NCBI GenBank assembly: GCA_916610825.1
Contig: OU744451.1
Span: 17,817,307 to 17,881,306 of the forward strand
Source of the DNA: Haliclystus octoradiatus
Lineage: Eukaryota; Cnidaria; Staurozoa; Stauromedusae; Haliclystidae
DNA length: 64,000 nucleotides
Direction of reading: 5' to 3'
The notes under the pieces are model-generated. The model saw only the letters and a list, made by a program, of their open reading frames with translations, was not told where the DNA came from and made no database searches. Both the position numbers and the translations under genes were made by a program. Of the stretch, positions 1 to 10,790 are shown piece by piece. Position 1 is the stretch's first letter. Each line of letters opens with the position of its first letter.

Positions 1-488
1 GTTTTGCCATGATTCCCAATGATGGTTTATGGTCGGTCAATGCAGTAATGGCTTTACCATAAACAAATTGATGGAAGGGTGATAGTCCAAATTGTATGGC
101 TAGCATCTCTTTTTCAATATGTGCATATTTTCGTTGTGTTTTATCCAGTGAACAAGAATCGTATCCAATTGGCTGGTCATTATGTAAGAGTACTGCTCCT
201 AATCCATGACTAGATGCAGCAACCGACACTGTCATAGGAGTGTCCAGGTTTTATAATTTCAGAGTAGGTGCTGACGTAATTATAATCTTGAATTGTTTAA
301 ATGTTTGCATACAGTTTTCATCCCAAACAAGGAAACATCGTTATTCAATAAGTCTCTAAGTAATTGAGTGTTCTGAGATAGATTTGGACATCATTTTGCA
401 ATTTAGGTTACAATGCCTAGAAATCGACGCAAATCATCTTTATTTTCAGGTTGTGGCATGTTACAGATCGCTTCCACTCTTTCAATTT
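1..488 (-). pseudogene. RNase H remains of left gypsy element
   Basis: In the minus frames I can follow pieces of the connection and RNase H region, such as a QRKYAHIEKEMLAI block, FHQFVYGK and TDHKP. They are broken by several stops and frame changes. This continues the upstream reverse transcriptase and is cut by the window edge. Confidence 0.6.
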
Positions 489-1088
489 CTAGTGAGACTC
501 CTTCGCTGCTTGTATTATTTGCCCAAGGTATTTAGCCTTAGTCTGGCTGAAATTACATTTGCTTCTGTTTAGCTTTAGGTTCAATGTCTTGCATCTGTTC
601 AAGACAGCAATCAGACGTCTATCGTGTCCCTCTTGATCTTTGCCATATACAAGAATGTCATCAATATATATTTGTACTCCTGGCAAGTCTGCAACATGTT
701 CCGATACAATTCGATGGAAGACTTCTGGTGCTGAGCGTATTCCAAATGAGAGTCTGAGAAATCTGTACCTACCAAATGGTGTCCCGAAAGTTGTCACAAA
801 ACTGCTTTCCTTATCAAGTGCAATTTGCAAAAAACCATTCATTGCGTCAAGTGTAGAAAATATGGTTAAGCCATGGGTTTTACCAAAAATTTCTTCAGCT
901 GTTGGAGCTTGATAATGTTCTCTTTTGATGACTTCATTCAATGAGAGGGGATCCAAGCAGGTTCTAAGTGAGCCATTGGGTTTGGTAACCGCAACTATTG
1001 GGTTGACCCATTCTGTTGGTGTTGTGACTTTAGCTATTATTCCATCTTTTTCTATAGTATCCAAGGTCTGCTTCAGTTGGTCTTTCAA
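489..1088 (-). pseudogene. Reverse transcriptase, left gypsy element
   Basis: A 199-codon frame covers the fingers and palm of a Ty3/gypsy reverse transcriptase: the N-terminal EKDGIIAKVTTPTEWVNPIV block, TCLDPLSLNEVIKRE, FSTLDAMNGFLQI, the PFGRYRFLRLSFGIRSAPE block and the catalytic YIDDILVYG box. A stop follows KYLGQI at 489. The domain itself keeps its catalytic aspartates. Confidence 0.85.
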
Positions 1089-1876
1089 TCTAAATGGTAT
1101 ACGGCGTGCAGCACGAATAGTTGTTGTGTGATTATCTCGTAGTTTAATGTGATGTGTTCCCTGTAGTTGGCCATTTCCAACGAATACTGATTCATATAGT
1201 TCTTTGCAATTTCACTATCAGGTTGATGTACTGCAAGTATCTGTTCTTGTGAGGATACAATGCCAAGAGACGTGGATGATGGGTAGCCCAGTAGAGTGGC
1301 TGCTCCATCGTGGACAATTACAAATTCTAGTGGATGATATTTGGCTTGGTATTGAACTAGGATTTTGCTTTTGCCTATAAATTTTAGCTTTGTGCCACAA
1401 TATGCTTCTAATACTGTATTGCATTTTCCTAAATTTTGATCTGGGAAAAATTGTCTGTAAACACCTTCTGGCATAATATTACAACCTGCGCCATAGTCTA
1501 CTTTGGCTGTGAATGGTTTATTATTTTCCAAAAATAATCTCACGTTCCATTCTTTTTTGTTTCCAGCTTCATTTACGTGGAGAACAAAACGATGATCCAT
1601 GTTTTCTGCTTGACTGGTGATGGTATTTACTGCTTCCGATTTGCTGTTGTCACTGCTTGATTTACCTTTACAAACATCAGTAAAATGGTTGAGTTTACCA
1701 CAGCTATGGCATTTTTGCCCATATGCTGGACAGTTACCTTGTAAATGTTCACCCCCACAATACCTGCAGTTTGAGATAAGTTTTCTTTCCTTTTTAGACT
1801 TGGCTTTCGTTAAAATGTTTGTGGTCTGAACTCTGTCAATTGTAGCTTGGTTATTGATTTGGCTGCCAATTTTCAC
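1085..1876 (-). pseudogene. gag zinc knuckles plus aspartic protease, left gypsy element
   Basis: A 263-codon frame starts within the end of gag. Residues about 37-70 hold two CCHC-type knuckles (CRYCGGEHLQGNCP and CHSCGKLNHFTDVC), which bind nucleic acid. A retropepsin-like region follows at about residues 110-200, but its catalytic motif reads DYGAG instead of the usual D-T/S-G, so the active site looks damaged. The frame overlaps the reverse transcriptase frame by four bases and continues it only through a frameshift. Confidence 0.8.
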
Positions 1877-1944
1877 AGCACTCTCTTTGTGACGGAAAAT
1901 TTGTATTGCTTTTCCCAGGATTAATTCTTCCGTGTATAATAATT

Positions 1945-2290
1945 CATCATCATCATCATCATCATTTATTCAGAACCTGATAAGTTTTACAATAACTTTT
2001 TTTCACAGGACTGAATTACGTAATAAACTAGAGAATAAACATAAAATAATTGATTACAATAATACATAGATATATATTCAGCTGCAAGGTTAATTGAAAA
2101 GGAAATTTAACAGTTATTAGATGCTGTAATTTTATTGGTATTTAAATGCTTCTCAAGGAGACTTTTGAAATTTTTCCTTTTGGAAACCGCCTTCATTGTA
2201 GACGGTAGATCATTCCACTTATGAGCACCAGCATATTGGAATGAGTGGCGATGGCTTGACTTGATGTATATGTCATTATGGGTGTGAGAT
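1945..2290 (-). mobile_element. 5'-truncated LINE tail inserted in gag
   Basis: On the minus strand this stretch encodes the C-terminus of a CR1/L2/jockey-like ORF2 (SFQYAGAHKWNDLPSTMKAV followed by FKSLLEKHL), then about 150 bases of AT-rich 3' UTR ending in a (TGA/ATG)n run seen on the plus strand as (CAT)n at 1949-1970. A short tandem repeat as 3' tail is usual for L2-like LINEs. The LINE part is fused in frame to gag, giving an artificial 184-codon open frame (2661-2107). Gag sequence resumes after the tail (LLYTEELILGKAIQIFRH). Confidence 0.75.
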
Positions 2291-2773
2291 CTTGAGAATT
2301 GTTCTCTAATGTTGTCTGAATAAATTCCTAAGACTATTTGGTCTCGTAGAAGTCTATCTTCTAGCGTTGTACTATCAGTTGATTGTATTCCAGGGTAATT
2401 GCAGTATTTCAATTGATTCCTAAGTTCGGTAAGAAACATATCAAAGGCTTCGTCTGATGCTTGTTTTCTGGGAAAGAATTTGTAACTCTCGAAACAGTCA
2501 TTCCGTTTTGGGTTGTAATAGGTTCTAAATCCTTGTAAAGCTTCCTCCAAATTGTTCTTGTAGTTTAGACCTCTGTAAATTGTCCTTCCACTTTGGCCCA
2601 GTATGGTTAGTAATATTGCTAACTTTGTCTCTTCTGGTTGTGTTTTTTTTATTGGCAGCAATAAGGAAAAACTGGAAGCCTACTTCCCAATCATTCCAGC
2701 TTTGACTCAAGTCTTGACAAGTGTTTGCCTCAAAAGGTCCAGGTGGTCTTAATCCTCCGTCATTTGATGCCAT
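2291..2773 (-). pseudogene. gag N-terminal part of left gypsy element
   Basis: The ATG at 2773 begins a gag-like protein with MASNDGGLRPPGPF and a capsid-like region rich in W, F and K (SWNDWEVGFQFFLIAANKK). The reading continues in another frame in the 2661-2291 stretch (TYYNPKRNDCFESYKFFPRK, LLRDQIVLGIYSDNIREQ), typical of gypsy capsid. At least one frameshift lies near 2530-2660. Near 2290 the gag sequence stops at an inserted LINE tail and resumes near 1940. Confidence 0.75.
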
Positions 2774-2807
2774 TGTATTTCTAATTATTGAATCCCACTT
2801 GACACCA

Positions 2808-2970
2808 TGTTATAATGCTTAAAAGACTAGTTAGAATAAATAGTTACATATTATGTCAGAACTCAATATCTCTAGCAATTCCATGTGCTACCAGTCTTAT
2901 GGAGTAGCCTCCTTTACATTACTAGTATTCATATTACAACAATGGCACATAAATGGCTAACATTACAACA
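2808..2970 (-). repeat. Probable LTR of the left gypsy element
   Basis: The segment starts TGTTATAATG and ends CATTACAACA, which are inverted copies of each other at 9 of 10 positions, as expected for LTR ends. On the minus strand it is followed directly by TGGTGTCAAGTGGGA, a plausible tRNA primer-binding site, and then by the gag start at 2773. The partner LTR lies outside the window, so the boundaries rest on these signals only. Confidence 0.55.
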
Positions 2971-3514
2971 TGGAGAAATAATAATTTTGCTGTTATTTTT
3001 CAAGTTCATCTGCAAGTAATTATTTCCAAAACCTGTTGCTAAAAATTTGATTTACAGAAGGATGGAGCCTCATGAGCTGTTGATGGAAGGGCTTTTATCC
3101 AGCAAGGGGGAAAACCGTGTTGTGGTTTAAAAAAGAAGTTTTAAACCTGTAGGTACAACGACGAACTATCAGTTAATTGTGCTACCGACCAATGAAATGC
3201 AATAAAACAGTCAACATTTCGTCTTTTTCGCGTCTTTTTGACAGTTTTTCGCCAAAACAAAAGCTGATCTCCAATAAATGTTTTTTTGACAGATTTTCAA
3301 AATTTCTTCATTTTTGAAACATGCATACATACATACAACATACATACAAACATACATACATACATACATACATACATTTATTTTCACGGAAGACAGACGT
3401 TTTTTTTTGCTGCATGACTTTTTGCAAATAAAAGGTACAATATATGCCGTAATATCAAATTATTTTAGTTAAATAATACACAATATATATGACATAAGTC
3501 ACCAGATACAAAAG
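2971..3514. other. Non-coding spacer with CATA microsatellite
   Basis: No coding frame is supported here. The stretch lies between the left gypsy LTR and the next open frame. A (CATA)n microsatellite with small interruptions occupies about 3322-3376. The rest is AT-rich with nothing I recognise. Confidence 0.6.
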
Positions 3515-3832
3515 ATGGATGTAGAAAGCAGCAGTACCATCAACCCAGTGCTGGTAAACCCAATGGAAAATTTTAACAAGGTAAATGATGTCCAGTCTAG
3601 CAATGTAAAAACTAGCATACTGGATAAAACATACCGTAAAGGTACCAATTATCTACAAAGTTTGCAGTTTAATACAACTAATACAAAACTATGTAGAGAG
3701 GCTATTGAAAAGTATTACCAAAATAAGAACATGTTTGTGAATAAGATAAACCACGAAAATCTTACGCTACACACAATTCAAATATACAACGACCAGATAC
3801 CAGACAAAGAAACAAAAATATTTACAATTTGA
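3515..3832 (+). CDS. Short open frame, unknown, probably transposon-derived
   Basis: A 105-codon frame (MDVESSSTINPVLVN...) ends at a TGA. Coding-like sequence goes on in another frame just after it (RDTTGNTFITWIHGMNIF), so it may be a frameshifted piece of a longer protein. It is rich in N, T and K, with no cysteine finger or membrane segment. It lies directly upstream of a LINE and may be its 5' region or belong to another element. I do not recognise the family. Confidence 0.35.
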   Translation: MDVESSSTINPVLVNPMENFNKVNDVQSSNVKTSILDKTYRKGTNYLQSLQFNTTNTKLCREAIEKYYQNKNMFVNKINHENLTLHTIQIYNDQIPDKETKIFTI

Positions 3833-3954
3833 AGTTAGAGATACAACTGGCAATACATTTATCACTTGGATACATGGTATGAATATTTTTTACAATACAG
3901 AATTTACAGAAATACAATCACTAATCCCTTGCTCACTCCAGCAGGCAGGACAAA

Positions 3955-4862
3955 ACGGCGGCCATCTTGAATTAACCGAAGGAGACGGTCAACCATGTGC
4001 TCATTGCGCAAGTGAGGTTGAAAGTCCGCCTCTGGGTTGCCATGACTGCACCCTGCCCATTCACCTCAAGTGTTTCACAAACAAAAGCGGGAATGAAGTT
4101 GATGCTGAAACCGCAGCAATTCTTTCAGTTTTCCAGGCATCAGAGCTCTGTGTTCTCACTGCAGCAGTTCTGATGTTTCAATACTGGAAACAGTAAAGGC
4201 AACAGAATTCAAAACAAAAGCTATTTCACAAAAGCTAGACAGATTAACAGCATTTATTTCTAACAAACAAAGATTTGCAAACATCACTGCCACATCACAT
4301 GTACTACACCCTACTCAGTCAAGAAAAGAAACAACTTCACCACCCACCCAATCTTATGCAGCAGTACTCAGTATACAAAATCAACAACAATTGCACGAAA
4401 AAGCAATTAAAAATATCCAGGAAAGAGAGAAACGTAAGCTCAATGTCATTTGTTCGATGATTAGAACCTGACAAGGAACTGTCTGACAAAAGGTTAATAA
4501 CTGTAATATGGAAAGACGTCTTAAACATAGATGTCGAAATTGAATACACAAAAAGACTTGGAAAAGCTGATGGCCTTCCGACCCAACCAATCCTAGTGAA
4601 ATTAAGAACAATTGAAGGAAAGAAGACAATGTTAACATCAGCAAAAGCTTAAAACTTCTATCGCTACTGAAGGGATATACTTTTCGCCAGACTATACTAT
4701 TAAACAAAAACTCCACTTGGAACTTCGAGTTGAATGTAAGAAGAGGAATGAAGACTTAACAGATGAAAAGGAGAAGTGGATTGTAAGGAGTTTACAAACT
4801 AACACAAGTAACACACCTCAACCAAAATTTATCTCAGAATGCAGACGACCATCACTGACTCA
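3955..4862 (+). pseudogene. LINE ORF1 with PHD-like finger
   Basis: The first part encodes CAHCASEVESPPLGCHDC followed by PIHLKCF, a Cys4-His-Cys arrangement like the PHD/treble-clef fingers in ORF1 of CR1- and jockey-group LINEs. The downstream sequence, up to the TAA near 4862, is Lys/Glu-rich and shifts frame several times (stops at 4196 and 4460). It contains EPDKE and KRLGKADGLPTQPILVKL-type sequence as in LINE RNA-binding ORF1 proteins. The role is inferred to be RNA binding. Confidence 0.6.
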
Positions 4863-4986
4863 ATAAAGCAGCACCCATTGAATTTATGACTACCACCACC
4901 GCTAATGCAAAAGAAACAGATATACAGATGGGTGATAAACAGATATTCTTTGTATACTTTCTATCAATGCCCAATGCTTAACATCT

Positions 4987-7060
4987 GTGAGACTAGCAGA
5001 ACTGCAAATATTCATTGTACACCATAAAATTGACATACTACTACTACAAGAGACATGGCTCCAACCTGAATCAATGGATTGCAACATATCTGGTTACAAC
5101 TTATACAGAAATGACCGAGACGGTAGACATGATGGTACTGCCATATTTTACAAAAATAACTTAAAATTAAAAATTGACCTAACAATGACGAAGCAAGCAA
5201 AGGGTATCCAATAGGAACAATTAGCAGTACAACTATATACTTCAAGCAGTGACAGTATCTACATAATAGATTGTTACAATCCACGCAATGATAATTACTT
5301 TGACAGAAAACATTGACAGAAAAGGGATGTGGATTCATCCTGGCTGGTGATTTGAATATTGACCATTTAAAACATTCTCCTTCCAGAACTATGCTAATGG
5401 AGACATTGGATCAATTTGATTTACACTCGCATAAAACTGCTCCGACCCGCATAACACATCAAACTCAAACTTCAATTGACTATCTTATCACTTCATGCTC
5501 CTTAACATCCAACGTAACTAACAACACACCAGAAGACCTGTGCAGTTCTGATCATCTTGGTTTAGTAACCATAGTAACCCTGGACAAAAATAAATATACA
5601 AAAAAGTCATTGAAATGCACTCGATCATACAAAGCATTTTGCCGAGAAGAATTTTGCAATGATTTGATAAACAGTGATATATCAGTTTTTACATCAGCTA
5701 TACAAAAAAAATGACGTGCAATTGGCTGCTGAAAATTTACAGACAATATTAAAAGAAGCACTAAACAAACACGCTCCTGAAAAGGTCATTGCCCTGCATC
5801 CAAATTATGCACCATGGATGACAATAGAGCTAAGAAATGCACTCAAAAAACGCAACGAAATGCGCTATAAGGCTATGAGAACAAAACAACGACACGATTG
5901 GGAATCATATCGCCAGGTACAAAATCAAGTGAATACTGACTTGCAAAGAGCAAAGATTGAATACAACAAAACTAAATTTATGGAATGTGGAAGTAAAATG
6001 AAAAAGGTATGGGTTTAATTAAAATATTAACAAAGAAGACAAAACAAAAATGTACAGCTACTACGAAAGCAGAGCTAGATGAAATCGATACTTTCTTTAG
6101 CGAAATTGGACAAAATATATCAAGGAGATGACACACACAACTCCATCCTATGACAATATTCAACAAAATAATCAACAATTCAACTTCACTGAAATACCGG
6201 TGATTGATACAATCAAAGCTGTTGGCATGCTTCCAAATTGGAAGGCACCGGGTGATGATGGACTGAATGGTTTTGTTATTAAATCTGCATTACCAGCCAT
6301 TGCTACACCACTCACGCAACTGATCAACCTTTCATTAAAAACATCTACTTTTCCAACAATATTCAAGAACACTATTGTAAATGCAATTCCAAAAACACCA
6401 TCAGCCTCAACGCCAAACCAGCATCCCCCATTAGCCCTATTATCATTGTTGTCAATAATTCTGGAAAGAGTGGCGTATGTTCAACTATATCCGTTCATCG
6501 CACCAATTTTAAATAAGTATCAGCATGGTTTTAGACTCGGAAGATCGACAATAACCATAGATGAACATCAGGTATCGCTACTTTTATTAATGGATTTATC
6601 AAAAGCTTTTGATAGTTTTCAACATGACATTTTGCTCCATAAACTGCAATTACTTGGGCTCTCAGACAATTCCTTGGAATGGATGCTATCTTATCTTATT
6701 GCAAGGAAGCAAGTAGTGAAAGTAGACAATATTTATTCTAGTGAAGTTATATTAACTTGTGGAGTTCCCCAAGGATCCATACTTGGGCCACTACTATTCC
6801 TTATTTACGTAAATGACCTACCCAATGCCATATCATCTGACACTGTTGGACAATTTGCAGACGACACGCAAATCTTGTATAGGTATAACCCAAAAATACC
6901 AGGCTCACTACCTAAAATAGAATCAAAAATAAATGCCGATTTACAAACACCTACGTCCTGGTTCAACTCTAATTCGCTCTCACTCAATGCCAAGAAAACA
7001 CAAATTCTATCCATTGTTCATAAGAAAGTAGCAAATACGCAACTGCCACTGCTAAAATAA
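4987..7060 (+). pseudogene. LINE ORF2: AP endonuclease and reverse transcriptase
   Basis: The endonuclease part shows LLLQETWL, GYNLYRNDRDGRHDGTAIFY, ILAGDLNIDHL, SIDYLI and SSDHLGLV, which carry the usual Glu, Asp and His active-site residues (4987-5600). A linker with PWMTIELRNALKKRNEMRYK follows. The reverse transcriptase (6128-7060) has NWKAPGDDGLNGFVIK, LLLMDLSKAFDSF, GVPQGSILGPLLFLIYVND and the catalytic FADDTQILYR box. Stops or frameshifts at about 5214, 5290, 5714 and 6018 break the frame. The FADD form of the catalytic box and the APE domain place it in the CR1/L2/jockey part of the LINE tree; I cannot resolve the clade. Confidence 0.85.
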
Positions 7061-7267
7061 ACAATGAAACTCTTTCCTATACCCCTTCTGCTAGAGACCT
7101 TGATATCACATTCGACAAAGATATGAGCTACAAGCAATACATCAACCAAATCTTAAAGACAAAAGCACATCGAATATCAGCAATTTGATTTATCAAAAAA
7201 ATTCAAAAACATTTCACATACACAATTAGCAAATGTATATAATAATAAACTAAACAACATATATAAA

Positions 7268-8470
7268 TTGTCTGATCGTCTCAGGTCCACTTCTATCTTG
7301 AAACCAAATGTTATCAATCTTACGGATACAGTACTCTCAGATCAACAGCTGGGTTTACTCTCAAGTTGCCCAAAACATAATATTGGCCCAAACAACACAT
7401 TTCACTCAAATCAAGGTCGTAAGTCCACCTACAAAACACTATTCTTGGCAGACTACGATTCAAAAACCGTATTCGCTACATTTACAACATTTGGCAATCT
7501 CCATATAGATATAACACGCCAAAAATATTATATCACAAGGTCTCCAGAATTATCAACTATTCATATCGAGCTAAAGATCGAAAACTAGAATCTATCTTGC
7601 AGCAAGTAAACGAACAAACAGAATCTTGGTTTCATAAATACAAAGAGCCACACAATTACACAAAAACCTCAATTAATGAAGTGAATACCAACACCAGCGT
7701 CAGCTAATCATCAAACCAGCAAACAAAGGGGGTACCATAGCCATAATGAAAAAACAACAGTACATACAAAAAGTAAACGCACACATGAAGGATACAACTA
7801 CATACCATCCACTATCTCCCAATGACCCAACAGAGAGACTTCGGACATCTATAGTAAACTTTACAAAACGCCTAGAAAAACAAAAATACATTGAATGAGG
7901 AAACAAGGTTGATAATAAGCCCACAACCACGCACACGATCGCCAATATTTCACATACTCCCAAAATACATAAACACGGAGCACCAGGCAGACTTATTGTA
8001 TCAGGCTTCAACTCACACACAGAACAACTATCTGCTTATGTCGATACCGTCGTAAAGCTATTCCGCTAGCTACTTCGTTCTCATGTCAAAAATACAAACC
8101 ATTTTAAAACATTAATCCAAAAAATACGTCTTCCGAAAATTGCCATTTTGGTCACACTTGACGTATCTTCTATACACCAATATGGAGCACAAACTTGGAA
8201 TCGAGGCAGTAAAAGCATTCATCTCCAGACAGCGGCAATACTACACCGGTTCTCCACTCAAGTCATTACTTGACATGATTCATATGATACTAACAACTAA
8301 CTATTTTTTAGCGGATGGAAGCTACTACTTACAACAACCAGGCATTGCCATGGGCACCAGATTTGCCCCAAGTTATGCGGATATATAAGGCTGAGGTAGA
8401 AACCATTATATTGAGTCAATATAAATATAAACCCATCACATGGCTAAGGTATCTGGGTGATACACAGCAA
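7268..8470 (+). pseudogene. Penelope-like element, N-terminal and RT part
   Basis: The pieces match the order of a Penelope-like reverse transcriptase. They are VINLTDTVLSDQQLGLLSSC near the start, then KPANKGGTIAIM, then ISHTPKIHKHGAPGRLIVSG at about 7950, then VTLDVSS, and then the YLQQPGIAMGTRFAPSYADI block at 8338-8388. Last comes WLRYLGD, where the family has a W-x-R-Y-x-D-D type box. Stops and frame changes are frequent. Sequence similarity is lost near 8470 and resumes at about 11741, so the element has been split. Confidence 0.8.
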
Positions 8471-8991
8471 AACTTGAAAACAAGCATATCCTAAAATTCT
8501 TATATTGACTGATTTTTTCTCCAACTAAGAATATAAAGCTATATGATTTGAGGCGTCACTAGTTTCAAGTAGGATAGGGCCAATATTCTTGAAATAAGAA
8601 TTCCCATGCTGCTATGTTTTCAAACTGCTAAATTAACTGTTCTGTAAAATGTGTCAAAGTTCCCAAAATTATTAGCCTGCGTGCAGACCTATTGATTCAT
8701 CCAACTGCGTCCATTCAAACTGAGACCCAGGTCCTCATTCAAAGGCGCGTGATGAAGATTTGAAAGAAAACAGAAAACTGTGACCGTTTGCATTTGCAGT
8801 TTACGACTTTACAAACTCAGAGAACATCAAGATGTTTTCAACCTGCCATGGCTTTACTTTAACTTTAACTTGTAAAGATGCTTCAAATGATATGATATTT
8901 ACGCGAGGAATTATATAAGTTGAAAACATGGAATTGGTTAGGCATATTTGGTTTATGAAAACGCGATGGAATGACACCGCCATTGGCCAAC
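8471..8991. other. Non-coding stretch between PLE and short LTR element
   Basis: No supported gene. The stretch is AT-rich. It belongs to the sequence that separates the two PLE halves and ends where the LTR at 8992 begins. Confidence 0.5.
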
Positions 8992-9310
8992 TGTAACGAC
9001 AGTGTTATTCGAGTGGTAAGAGACGAGACACAGATGACACAATTGGTGTATAACGTATTCTATATATATTTCTTACGGCGATAATGTAACGACTTGAGAC
9101 TACGGCTCACGATAACGTACGACGACTCTCCTTATTATATACAACTACGAACGGACTACGAATGAACTAAGAATGAGCTAATTACAACGAGCACGAACGG
9201 CTCTATATATAACACAACAACAATATCAATTAATCTCAATCTCACATACACGCTCATAGAGAAAGATCGACCCCGATCTTCACCAACCTTCAATTAATCT
9301 CAATCTCACA
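8992..9310 (-). repeat. 3' LTR of short LTR element
   Basis: Minus-strand LTR beginning TGTGAGATTG after a purine tract and ending CGTTACA. The outer 81 bases are shared with 10237-10317 with one visible difference. It includes GTTATATATAGAGCC as a possible TATA region. Confidence 0.6.
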
Positions 9311-9471
9311 TCCCGGACCTTTAATTTAATACATTCATTATGCGGATAATAATAATACTGTATACTATTGTAAAAATACTCTGAACGAATTAAAAACAAT
9401 CTGTATCGATTTAAATGACAACGAAAACACAATTTACCAAGTTGCTTCTGTCAATGTCAATTTTCTAATGT

Positions 9472-10161
9472 TTATGGTGGTACAACTGGTACATATATGA
9501 AGTTTAGTTCTTTCCATAGTTCTGACTGACAATAGCCAAAATACTCGCTTCGAATCGAACCTCTTGAAAATCTACCACCTGCCAACATTTTACAACTAAT
9601 CATTGCCTGTATAATCATAGCAGAATATGCAAGTTCTGATTCATCGATATTTTCGGATTCCACGATGTCTTTATTGTCAGCGGTATTGTTTAAGCGGAAA
9701 CTGTTAGTATTGGAATTTTTCGTTCTCGCAGCGGGATTAACAGCATCATTTATTTCGTCATCACGTTTCTCTAAATTCAATGTAAGTTTTAATGAATTCA
9801 AATTCTTTACTTCCTTAATATTAATGACTTCTTTTTCATCTCCATAAATTACATTTTTATCAGCATCTTCGTCAACTACTACTTCTTTTACAACTTCTCT
9901 TTCGTCTCCATAAACTACTTTTTCATCTTTATATACCACTTTCTCTAAATATTCTTCAAATATTTCCGACTTTTTTTCAAAATTCTCTGCAGAAGGTCCG
10001 ACTGCCAGTAATGTTTTAAATAATTCAATAACTTTGCAGTGTTCTTCGTGGGCTTGTTTACGCTGCTCTCTTCTCCTGATTCTTTCTTTCTGTTCACTCT
10101 CTTCGCGAAGTACTCTTTCCTTCTCTAGTGATTCAATTAATCGATTTATGATCGAGTTCAT
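9472..10161 (-). CDS. Coiled-coil acidic/basic protein of short LTR element
   Basis: The open frame reaches back to 10287 through the LTR and primer site; the ATG at 10161 is the natural start (229 residues). Residues about 3-50 are a highly charged helix (KERVLREESEQKERIRRREQ) predicted to form a coiled coil. A middle part holds repeated KVVYGDE/NVIYGDE motifs (three or four copies), and the C-terminal part has ISCKMLAGGRFSRGSIRSE. The domain matches no retroviral domain I know; a gag-like packaging role is possible but unproven. The frame is intact. Confidence 0.5.
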   Translation of the reverse strand: MNSIINRLIESLEKERVLREESEQKERIRRREQRKQAHEEHCKVIELFKTLLAVGPSAENFEKKSEIFEEYLEKVVYKDEKVVYGDEREVVKEVVVDEDADKNVIYGDEKEVINIKEVKNLNSLKLTLNLEKRDDEINDAVNPAARTKNSNTNSFRLNNTADNKDIVESENIDESELAYSAMIIQAMISCKMLAGGRFSRGSIRSEYFGYCQSELWKELNFIYVPVVPP

Positions 10162-10236
10162 GACGTAAACGTGCAATTTGATTAAATGATAGTTTGAATT
10201 AGCGATCCTGTTAAATTCATCTCGGTAGAATCTCCA

Positions 10237-10317
10237 TGTAACGACGGTGTTATTCGAGTGGTAAGAGACGAGACACAGATGACACAATTGGTGTATAACG
10301 TATTCTATATATATTTC
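10237..10317 (-). repeat. Truncated 5' LTR of short LTR element
   Basis: It matches 8992-9072 base for base except for one visible change (GACGG against GACAG). Beyond 10317 the similarity ends abruptly at sequence belonging to a local 330-base duplication, so the outer part of this LTR has been lost. Confidence 0.65.
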
Positions 10318-10790
10318 GAAGAACTGACGTAGAATGATACCATTATTATTATATTACCATTATTTTTGTTATTATTACTATTATTATAATTTATATTAGA
10401 CTTCAAAATATCAATAATTGAGAGATTCCAAGGACCATCACATAGGATATTATATTTTATTAACTTCACTTTAGATTTTATAGTAAAATTAGAGACAAAA
10501 ATAAGATATGCTAGATTATGGTGCTTCAGGTTGCATCTAAGTTAACTAGAAGGACGATTCGTGAAGTAAGGTAGCATAATCTAGCATGTATCATATTTGA
10601 TTCTCATTCTATAAATGCTTTGATTATTTTCATTGACCACGTAGCAAGAACTGACGTTGAATGATCCCATTATTATTACATTACCATTATTATTATTGTT
10701 ACTATTTACAATTTGCACGTCAGTTAACTAGAAAGTGGATTCTTGGAGTTGAAGTAACGTAATATAGCTGTGTATCACTGAATAATTACT
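10318..10790. repeat. Local direct duplication of about 330 bases
   Basis: GAACTGACGTAGAATGAT plus an ATT-rich run at 10321-10385 recurs at 10648-10711 as GAACTGACGTTGAATGAT plus ATT-rich sequence. The following GTTAACTAGAA...GTAGCATAATCTA block (10540-10580) recurs in diverged form at 10720-10765. The first unit also holds a small palindrome, ATGCTAGATTATG against CATAATCTAGCAT (10508-10587). Confidence 0.6.

Larger units (their letters stand above)
1..2970 (-). mobile_element. Ty3/gypsy LTR retrotransposon, 5' part, decayed
   Basis: Read on the minus strand the order is LTR (2970-2808), a TGG-starting primer-site-like sequence just inside it, gag, zinc knuckles, protease, reverse transcriptase and RNase H remains that run off the left edge. 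This is the Ty3/gypsy order. Integrase and the 3' LTR are not in the window. Frameshifts separate the gag and pol pieces, RNase H has many stops, and a LINE tail interrupts gag, so the copy is inactive. No target-site duplication can be checked because one end is missing. Confidence 0.85.
3940..7190 (+). mobile_element. APE-type LINE (CR1/L2/jockey-like), decayed
   Basis: Two consecutive coding regions have the layout of a non-LTR retrotransposon: ORF1 with a PHD-like Cys/His finger, then ORF2 with AP-endonuclease and reverse transcriptase. The GGCGGCCATCTTG sequence at about 3958 resembles the YY1-type site found at many LINE starts. Several frameshifts and stops inactivate it. The 3' end is unclear; ORF2-like sequence fades near 7190, just before PLE sequence starts. 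Confidence 0.8.
8992..10317 (-). mobile_element. Short LTR element with one small ORF, no pol
   Basis: Two direct copies of an 81-base sequence (8992-9072 and 10237-10317) bracket a 230-codon minus-strand frame. On the minus strand the right copy ends ...GTTACA and is followed at once by TGGAGATTCTACCGAG, a primer-site-like TGG start. Before the left copy there is a purine-rich tract, AAAGGTCCGGGA, followed by TGTGAGATTGAG. This gives a full 3' LTR of about 319 bases (9310-8992), with a TATATATA box near 9205. The 5' LTR is cut to 81 bases. There is no protease, reverse transcriptase or integrase, so it would depend on another element. Confidence 0.65.

Noticed and set aside
9665..9847. Plus-strand frame opposite the coiled-coil ORF
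   Set aside because: Shadow of the longer minus-strand frame inside the short LTR element.
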